Below are positions 56,550 through 64,000 of a DNA stretch of 64,000 nt, in pieces. The stretch is from Terfezia claveryi (taxonomy: Eukaryota; Ascomycota; Pezizomycetes; Pezizales; Pezizaceae): the NCBI GenBank assembly GCA_015179025.1, contig WHUX01000113.1, positions 62,001 through 126,000 of the forward strand. The letters run 5' to 3'. Made by a program: the position numbers and the translations under genes. Positions within the stretch are counted from its first letter, which is position 1; the number at the start of each line of letters is the position of its first letter. Under the pieces are notes generated by a model that did not search any database, was not told the origin of the DNA, and saw only the letters and a program-made list of their open reading frames with translations.

Positions 56550-57628
56550 TAGCTTATAACAGTTTTTAGAGTCAGACAGCTTTTGGTATAACTCTTAGAT
56601 TGCCCATAATATGGCTCATGACAGTTTTGAGAGTCAGACAGCTTTTGGTATAACTCTTAAATTGCCTGTGACATGGCCTACAATAGTAGGAGTGAATATT
56701 AGATGCTCGAGAGATATCTTATATAAATTATTTATATACTTCAGTATGATAGTTGATTAGTTTCAATCTAATAGTTGATTACACCTATAGTCTAGTTGGA
56801 TAATACTCATGCCATTACACCTAGATCTTCATGTTTTCCCAATCGAGTAATTTTATTGCCTAGCTTAGCCTACTCTCGTTATCTATTATTCTTGTCGGAA
56901 AGTCTATATTATTAGTTTTAATGATCGGTCTTGGCATTTCAAGCCTTGTTGTATATATAATTCCCTTCCTTATACTTTTTCTTTTGTTCTCTCTCTATAG
57001 TTCACCCTTTTGCCTTATCAATTCTATAATATTTCAACCAGACTAAATACTTCTATACTTATTGGCTCCTATGTGAGTATTAGTATGTGCAATAATATAA
57101 AATAATATATGTGTAATGATTTGAAGTAAGATATGTACAGAATAATATAAAGTAATATGTATGCAATTAACAAATATAAAGTAAGATATGCGTACAATAA
57201 TATGACTCGGAAGCAATATGTATATAATGTGCAATGATGTGAAGTAAGATGTGTATATACAATATAGTTTATGTTTAAAAGAGGTCTATATACAACAATA
57301 TTCTAGTTGCTTATATCTACATTTACAGAAAAAGTGTGTAATAGTGGCTCACTTATGGCTCCACTGACATGCTCACTTTAGCCTTCAATTGTGCTCACTA
57401 TATATGAAAATCTTTTCACACAATGTGAGTTTTCAGTAAGTAACATCCACATAATACATATACTGCATATGAGCTAAGATAATTATATGCTTACTCACTA
57501 TAGAATTCACTATTCGATATACCTTATAAGACACTTTTTTATCCCCTATACTATTCACATATTGTATATACATTGAGGTGAATATTGAGGTGAATATTTT
57601 CCTTACTCACTTTTTTTATACCATAGTG

Positions 57629-57804
57629 GTTTATCTTGATATGTACTAGGATATGACAGATCATTTGTTTTTGAGCCAGGCCCTTAGGATCAAAAACTAT
57701 ATATTGTATGGTCATTCCCTCCTTCTTGAACCACCAGTCTCTACAGCCCCTCTAGCCATCATTAATAGGCCTCAAGAAATTCAAATTGTAGTCATATTGT
57801 CATT
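57629..57804 (-). repeat. Dispersed repeat R, right part
   Basis: Matches 14430-14600 (ATCAAAAACTATATATTGTA, CTCAAGAAATTCAAATT). Interrupted at 57805 by FB3. Confidence 0.7.
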
Positions 57805-58127
57805 CATCAGCAAAAAAAATATTCACGTCATGTGTCTTCCTGTGCGTCTGACGTACAGGATGTATAGGACAGGAACTTACAATCAAGACGCCAAATGCTT
57901 GGTATACCAGTGTCGGGACGTAACACTCATGCGCACCAGCGTCGGGACAGAAGTATGCTACTGCTTCTTAGACGCAATATGAGATGGGCTACTCATCCCC
58001 AACGCTATAGGTTCCATGTCTAGCATTGCTGAACTAGGGCCCCAAATCGCTCTCTTCTACAATGCACACCCGCTACCAGCTTGCATCTACGATGCTTTAT
58101 CACTAGCCAGCTACGTAGCCACTATTA

Positions 58128-58314
58128 CATCAGGAAGGAATTATAGTTTGCCTTTAGTGGCACCCAGGGCACCTAATGGCGCCTACTGGCACCTAAGGCA
58201 CCCAGCAAACAAATAGTACTTGTTTCATGGGTGCCTTGGGCGCCACCAGGCGCCAGCAGGCGCCATCAGGCGCCCTGGGTGCCAATAAAGGCAAACTATA
58301 ATTCTTTCCTGATG
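58128..58314. mobile_element. CATCAG MITE with GGCGCC core (187 bp)
   Basis: Inverted ends of about 43 bp with few mismatches (CATCAGGAA, ATTATAGTTTGCCTTTA, TGGCACCCAGGGC). The core repeats GGCGCC and GGCACC. TA at 58126-58127 and, after one extra A, 58316-58317. Comparison with FB1 (CCACTATTGCAGCCATTGAA) shows the uninterrupted target. Confidence 0.8.
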
Positions 58315-58327
58315 ATACGGCCATTGA

Positions 58328-58575
58328 CATCAGGAAAAAAAATAGTTTGTCACCAGTGTCTCTAGAGACAGTAATGCCACTGGAGACAAGGTGTGTCTCC
58401 CTGATTGGCAGAATGTCTGCCAGTGTCTCTTGGAGATACTGGGAGACACTAGGAGACATATGGGAGACACTCAGAAGACACCTAGGAGACATAAAAGACA
58501 CAAAAGACACAGGAGACAACCCTGTCTCCTGGAGACACTACCTGGCGTCTCGATGCCACTTTTTTCTTGCTGATG
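58328..58575 (-). mobile_element. CATCAG MITE copy 3 (248 bp, GTCTC core, inverted)
   Basis: Same 248-bp family as 1830 and 19626 but reversed: starts CATCAGGAAAAAAAATAG, ends ACTTTTTTCTTGCTGATG. TSD GA at 58326-58327 and 58576-58577. The FB1 sequence CATTGAATATGC is the empty site. Confidence 0.87.
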
Positions 58576-60284
58576 GAATATGCATGCAGCAGAAATATCC
58601 ATTGTATTCACTAATAATTATATATACAGAAGTATTGAGCAATAGATATATATATAGAACATGCAATCGCTGTAATACTCGCTCTAATACTCGCTCCAAT
58701 GCTCTAATACTTGCTCCAATACTCACTCTAATACTCGCCCTAATACTCGCTCTAATACTCGCCCTAATACTCGCTCTAATACTCGCCTTAATACTCGCTC
58801 CAATACTCGCTTTCATACTTGCTCTATTAATTGCTCTAATGCTCGCCATAATATGCTGGGATATAGAGCGAAGGGAAAATGCGTGGAGAAGGGAGGTATA
58901 TATGCAGGAAAACCATAGTTGCCAAGGCCGACTACTAAGACTGACAATTTAGACTTTCCGAAGACAATGAGATAAGGAATAATAAGAGAAGTGGCAGAAT
59001 AGTGATCAATAGCACTCAGCCCTCTTTTGTCTGCGGGTGCCATACTCTTCAATGCCTGGCCTGGTAATAGTTATATCAGGAAATTATAGTCGTTGTATCA
59101 AGATATATGCATAGTTCATGCTTTGTGATATATTTCGTAGGAATTCATGCATTCGTAGGTATATATATATATATATGTGCAAGAAACTCGTGCTTTTGGA
59201 GACATATAGAGAAACATGCATTCGTGAGCATATATATATATAATGTGTGAGAAACTCATACTTTTGGAGATATATATATATATGCAAGAAACTCGTACTT
59301 TTGGAGTCATATATATATATATGCGAGAAACTCATGCTTTTAGAGACATATAGAGAAACATGCATTTGCGGGTATATATATATATATATATGTAAGAAAC
59401 TCATGCTTTTGGAGACATATATATATATATGTGAGAAACTCGTACTTTTGGAGATATATAGAGAAATGCATGCATTCGCGGGCATATATATATATATGTG
59501 CGAGAAACTCGTACTTTTAGAGACATAAAGAGAAATGTATGTATTCGTGGGCATATATATATTATATGTGCAAGAAACTCGTACTTTTGGAGATATATAG
59601 AGAAATGCTGTTCTCGGTCTCAGACTCTTGGCGGTAATAACTTTTATCTACAAGAGTCTGGTACTAATCTGCACGCACTAGTATCTCTGAGCATTTTGAG
59701 CTCGAAGATGCTAGCACGTGTATAGCCTGTTTTCGGAGCTACTAGCATTGTTTGAGTTGCATATTTCATAAGCATACATAATTGTCATAACGACAACAGT
59801 AGAATAAATGTCTACTAAAGCATTCGTTCAGGATTTCGTTCATTTGAGAATGTATAATCTCTAGTTTCGAGAGTTGGACAGGATTTGGTTTGACTCGATT
59901 TAGTATTATCTTTAGTTTTGAGAGTCGGACAGGATTTAGTTTAACTCTCGATTTACAGAGGCACTAAGAGTCTGGTCATGAGAGCAAGGATATCTACTGT
60001 CTTGGAGTAGCGATTTAATCTCGGAGCAAGATTTTCTATAGCTATACTAAGTAACCTATAAGACTAGAAAGCTAGAAACCTGCGCTGGAGCTTAGGTTTT
60101 CAATGGGTTGGTTTTAGTTGGAGGGGTTATAAGTATCAACTATCTACTATATCATAGTCTCGAAGCAGTAACTTGATCTCGGAGCAGCATTTACTTTGGC
60201 TATTCTAAGTAATCTATGAGACTAGAAAGCTAGAAAGCTGCTGTGGGCTCAGGTCTATATTTTAATAGGTTGGTCTTGGTCAAG

Positions 60285-60850
60285 GTGCCTTATATACTTG
60301 CTTCGAACAATATTGGCTTGCTTGATGGTGTCTTATATGCTTGCTCGGTACCTCATATTGCTCTGGGTAACATATGTTCGCTCAGTACCTTATATGCTTG
60401 CTCCAGACAGTATTAGCTTGCTCGGTGCCTTATAGGCCTGCTCCGGGCAATATATTCTTGCTCAGTGCCTTATATGCTTGTTCTGGGCAATATAGGCTTA
60501 CTCAGTGCCTTATATGCTTGCTCCGGACAGTATTGGCTTGCTCGGTAGTGTCTTATATGCTTGCTCTAGGCAATATACGCTCACTTGGTACCTCATATTG
60601 CTCTAGGAAACATATGTTCGCTCAGTACCTTATATGCTTGCTCCAGAGAGTATTAGCTTGCTCGGTACCTTATAGGCCTGCTCCGGGCAATATATTCTTG
60701 CTCAATGCCTTATATGCTTGTTCTGGGCAATATAGGCTCACTCAGTGCCTTATATGCTTGCTTCAGACAGTATTGGCTTGCTCGGTGGTGTCTTATATGC
60801 TTGCTCTAGGCAATATACATTCACTCGGTGCCTTATAGGCCTGCTCCAGG
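60285..60850 (+). repeat. 40-bp minisatellite, forward half
   Basis: About 14 units of roughly CCTTATATGCTTGCTCCGGG and CAATATAGGCTTGCTCGGTG. Variants in one or two positions; some units carry an extra GTGT. Open frames across it are repeat translations. Confidence 0.9.
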
Positions 60851-60879
60851 AAATACAGTATTGCTCCTATAAAGCCTAT

Positions 60880-61620
60880 ATTGTCCGAAGCAAGCATATG
60901 AGGTACTGAGCAAGCATATATTGTCTAGAGCAAGCATATAAGGCACTGAGTGAGCGTATATTGCCTAGAGCAAGCATATAAGACACCACCGAGCAAGCCA
61001 ATACTGTCCGGAGCAAGCATATAAGGCACTGAGTGAGCCTATTTTGCTCAGAACAAGCATATAAGGTACTGAGCAAGTATATATTGTCTGAAGCAAGCAT
61101 ATAAGGTACTGAGCAAGCGTATATTGCCTAGAGCAAGCATATAAGACACCACTGAGCAAGCCAATACTGTCCGGAGTAAGCATATAAGGTACTGAGCGAG
61201 CCTATGTTGCCCGGAACAAGTATATAAGGCACTAGGTGAGCCTATATTGCCCGGAACAAGTATATAAGGCACTGAGCAAGAATATATTGCCCGGAGCAAG
61301 CCTATGAGACACCACTGAGCAAGCTAATACTGTCTGGAGCAAGCATATAAGGCACTGAGCGACCCTATGGTACCCGGAACAAGCATATAAGGCACTAAGC
61401 AAGAATATATTGCTCGGAGTAAGCATATGAGGCACCGAGCAAGGATATATTGCCTAGAGCAAGCATATAAGACACTACCGAGCAAGCCAATATTGTCTGG
61501 CACAAGCATATAAGATACTGAGCGAGCCTATGTTGCCTAGAGCAAGCATTTGAGACACCACCAAGCAAGCCAATATTGTCCAAAGCAAGTATATAAGGCG
61601 CTGAGCAAGTATCTACAAGA
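60880..61620 (-). repeat. 40-bp minisatellite, reverse half
   Basis: About 18 units of the same sequence on the other strand (GAGCAAGCATATAAGGCACT...). With 60285-60850 it forms a palindrome with a spacer of about 30 bp. Confidence 0.9.
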
Positions 61621-61901
61621 GTCTGAGATCGAGAACTGTGTTCCGGCAGTGTTCCGGAATGTTTTTGTTGAGATGTTCAAAAATTAATTTCCATTCAAAA
61701 ACAAATACTTTTCTATATAGTATTACATATTCTGCTCCAAAGCCACTAGCATATTGTATAGTTTCCACGCTAGTTCCTCCGAGCTCGGAAGAACTAGTGT
61801 GGTAATTTTGGAGTAGGTTACTACCAGACTCTTAGCCATAGCACTAAAATAATTATAGCGTAGGCACTAAGAGACTGGTCATGAGAGCAGAGAAATGCAT
61901 G

Positions 61902-64000
61902 CATCAGCAAAAAAAAATGTGCGTCAGGACGTACCACCAAGCGTCCGGACGCGAGTTTGCGTCCTGTGCGTCCTGTGCGTCTGGACGCACTAGAAGGTTG
62001 CCCCCTCGCCTGTGACGCAACACCAATGCTGGGCAGTTGCTCTCGCATCTGGACGCACTGGAACGTTGCCCCCTCGCCTGGGACGCAACACCAATGCTGG
62101 GCAGTTGCTCTCGCATCTGGGATGCACTGGGATGTTGCCCCCGTGCCTGGGACGCAAGCATACATGCAACCTTTGTCCCGACGCACTTGGTGGGTAAACA
62201 CAACCCGCTTACAGCTTGCATCTGCTACGTTCTTACACCAGCCAGCTATGTAGCCGGGTTTGCAACCTTTGAATATGCGTGCAGCAGAAATATTCATTGT
62301 ATTCGCCAATTATTATATACACAGAGAGGTATTTAGCAATAGATATGTATACGGAACATGTGTGCAGCAATACTCGCTCTAACCCTTGGCCTAAGCTTCG
62401 CTCTAACTCTCGTTGTATCCATCGCTCTAACTCTCGCTCTACCAACCAGACTACTCTCGCTCTAATGCTCGCTCTAATTCTCGCTCTAAGCTCTCTTTAA
62501 TACTCGCTGTAATATGCTGGGAATAACGGGGAAGGGAAGTATATATACAGGAAAACCATAGTTGCCAAGGCCGACTGCTAAGGCCGACAATTTAGACTTT
62601 CCGAAGACAATGAGATAGGGGATAATAAGAGAAGTGGCACGACAGTGATCAACGGCGCTCAGCCCCCCTTTCGCACGCGGGTGCCGTACTACTCAATGCC
62701 TGGCCTGGTAATAGTCATATTGGGAAATCGTAGTCGTGGTACTGCGAACGAGACAAGTACTGCGATATGTGCGGAGTTCACGCTTTGTGATATATCCCGT
62801 AGGAATTCATGCATTCACGGGCATATATATATAAGTATCCGAAAGCACGAGTTTCTCACATATATATATAAGTCTCCAAAAGCACGAGTTTCTCGCATAT
62901 ATATATATAAGCCTGCGAATGTATGGATTTCTCACATATATATATATATATATGTCCCAAAAGCACGAGTTTCTCGCATATATATATAAGCCTGCGAATG
63001 TATGGATTTCTCGCATATATATATATAAGTCTCCAAAAGCACGAGTTTCTCGCATATATATATATAAGCCTGCGAATGTATGGATTTCTCACATATATAT
63101 ATATAAGCCTGCGAATGTATGGATTTCTCACATATATATATATATATGTCCCAAAAGCACGAGTTTCTCGCATATATATATAAGCCTGCGAATGTATGGA
63201 TTTCTCGCATACATATATATAAGTCTGCGAATGCATGGATTTCTCGCATATATATATATATGTCTCCAAAAGCACGAGTTTCTCCCACATATATATATAT
63301 GTCTCCAAAAGCGCGAGTTTCTCGCACATATATATATATGTCTCAAAAAGCACGAGTTTCTCGTATATATATATATATAAGCCTGCGAATGTATGGATTT
63401 CTCACATATATATAGATAAGTCTGCGAATGTATGGATTTCTCGCATATATATATATATGTCTCCAAAAGCACGAGTTTCTCGCACATATATATATAAGTC
63501 TCCAAAAGCACGAGTGTCTCGCACATATATAAATAAGTCTCCAAAAGCACGAGTTTCTCGCATATATATATATGTAAGCCCGCGAATGCATGGATTTCTC
63601 GCATATATATATATAAGCAGCGAGCACATGGGTTTCTCGCATATATATACTTATATGAGCCCGCGCATGCATGAATTCCTACGGGATATATCACAAAGCG
63701 TGAACTCCGCACATATCGCAGTACTTGTCTCGTTCGCAGTACCACGACTACGATTTCCCAATATGACTATTACCAGGCCAGGCATTGAGTAGTACGGCAC
63801 CCGCGTGCGAAAGGGGGCTGAGCGCCGTTGATCACTGTCGTGCCACTTCTCTTATTATCCCCTATCTCATTGTCTTCGGAAAGTCTAAATTGTCGGCCTT
63901 AGCAGTCGGCCTTGGCAACTATGGTTTCCCTGTATATATACTTCCCTTCCCCGCGCTTTTTCCCTTTGCTCATTATTCCCAGCATATTACAGCGAGTATT
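61902..64000. mobile_element. FB4: hairpin element, runs off the window
   Basis: Begins CATCAGCAAAAAAAAATGTG, then GCGTCC/GGACGC words and a tandem block with CTGGGCAGTTGCTCTCGCAT (61920-62170), satellite (62368-62515), conserved block (62520-62800), TA-linked array (62819-63660), then the inverted conserved block (63665-63985) and the start of the satellite at the window end. The array is all in one orientation, unlike FB1. It starts in what looks like the FB3 array sequence, so FB4 probably inserted into FB3. Confidence 0.8.
62819..63660. repeat. FB4 central TA-linked array
   Basis: Two unit types, TCTCCAAAAGCACGAGTTTC and GCCTGCGAATGTATGGATTT, joined by TATATATATA. Same units as FB1 right half. 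The open frames on both strands are artefacts of the repeat. Confidence 0.9.

Larger units (their letters stand above)
53802..57628. mobile_element. Element G: 3.8-kb TIR element inserted in repeat R
   Basis: Ends are CACTATGGTA and TACCATAGTG, flanked by GTTT on both sides (53798-53801, 57629-57632). Removing the element restores the uninterrupted copy at 14418-14440. Subterminal regions are rich in GTGAGT/ACTCAC. Inside are a 75-bp GAGAGTC tandem (54190-54282, 56552-56690) split by a pogo element, a decayed FB conserved block (56870-57010) and a GTAAGATATG tandem (57070-57250). It encodes no transposase of its own. The CACTA-like start with a 4-bp TSD does not clearly fit a superfamily I know. 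Confidence 0.75.
57805..59608. mobile_element. FB3: left arm and array of a hairpin element
   Basis: Begins CATCAGCAAAAAAAATATTC, then GCGTC-like flank, a stretch homologous to the FB1 right arm (TACAATGCAC, CCAGCTACGTAGCCACTATT), two MITEs, the 12-bp satellite (58668-58852), conserved block (58855-59140) and TA-linked array (59155-59608). It stops in the array where element E is inserted. The right arm is not seen and may lie beyond the window, after FB4. Confidence 0.75.
59609..61888. mobile_element. Element E: inverted-minisatellite element inside FB3 array
   Basis: AGAGAAATGC stands on both sides (59599-59608, 61889-61898), a likely 8-10-bp TSD. The outer parts contain related inverted sequences (left CTGTTCTCGGTCTCAGACTC, right AGAGTCTGAGATCGAGAAC at 61610, and GGCACTAAGAG...TCATGAGAGC at 59957 and 61863). 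The centre is two opposed arrays of a 40-bp unit. It encodes no protein. Composite internal structure suggests more than one event. Confidence 0.6.

Noticed and set aside
60374..60838. 154-codon Cys/Leu-rich ORF
   Set aside because: Translation of the 40-bp minisatellite; mirrored frames exist in the opposed array.

Overview
The window looks like repeat-dominated nuclear DNA from a filamentous ascomycete. The supports are chromodomain Ty3/gypsy retrotransposons, a Tad-like LINE fragment, a pogo-type transposon with a small spliceosomal intron, a fungal-type deaminase gene with a 63-base GT-AG intron, and pervasive C-to-T / G-to-A decay resembling repeat-induced point mutation (RIP: CAG to TAG stops, Cys to Tyr, extreme AT content). 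A repeat-rich genome of the truffle or lichen kind would fit, but the species cannot be fixed from this sequence. Only one plausible intact host gene is visible, the deaminase at 45.8-47.4 kb. Almost everything else is mobile or repeat DNA.

Layout. 0-5.5 kb: decayed gypsy and copia fragments, an unknown acidic ORF split by a 248-bp MITE, and LTR debris. 5.5-12.3 kb: one minus-strand gypsy element reduced to stops but still readable (chromodomain, integrase, RNase H, reverse transcriptase). 12.3-16.4 kb: AT-rich DNA with a long-TIR element, one copy of a dispersed repeat and a transposase remnant. 16.4-41.9 kb: a four-deep nest. Gypsy element C (16419-41934, plus strand) is interrupted in its protease by gypsy element B (18371-37521, minus). 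B is interrupted by gypsy element A (27125-36426, minus). The 5' LTR of A is interrupted by a 3-kb hairpin element, FB1 (33104-36129). B also carries a MITE at 19.6 kb. Target-site duplications (TSDs) identify each level. 42.4-44.5 kb: a second hairpin element, FB2. 44.5-53.7 kb: the gene island with the deaminase, a LINE fragment, an inverted pair of tRNA-like genes and small uncertain ORFs. 53.7-57.8 kb: a dispersed repeat interrupted by TIR element G, which is itself interrupted by a pogo transposon. 57.8-64 kb: hairpin element FB3, carrying two MITEs, then an inverted-minisatellite element (E), then hairpin element FB4, which runs off the window.

Most unusual content. The FB elements are giant imperfect palindromes made of the same ordered modules: terminal inverted repeats, hexamer-rich flank, 12-bp GAGCGAGTATTA satellite, a roughly 300-bp conserved block, and a centre of TATATATA-linked short repeats. 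FB1, FB3 and FB4 share CATCAG termini with small MITEs, and FB1 shares their 2-bp TSD. FB2 has the same core inside unrelated termini. I know of no described family with this architecture, but I could not search databases.
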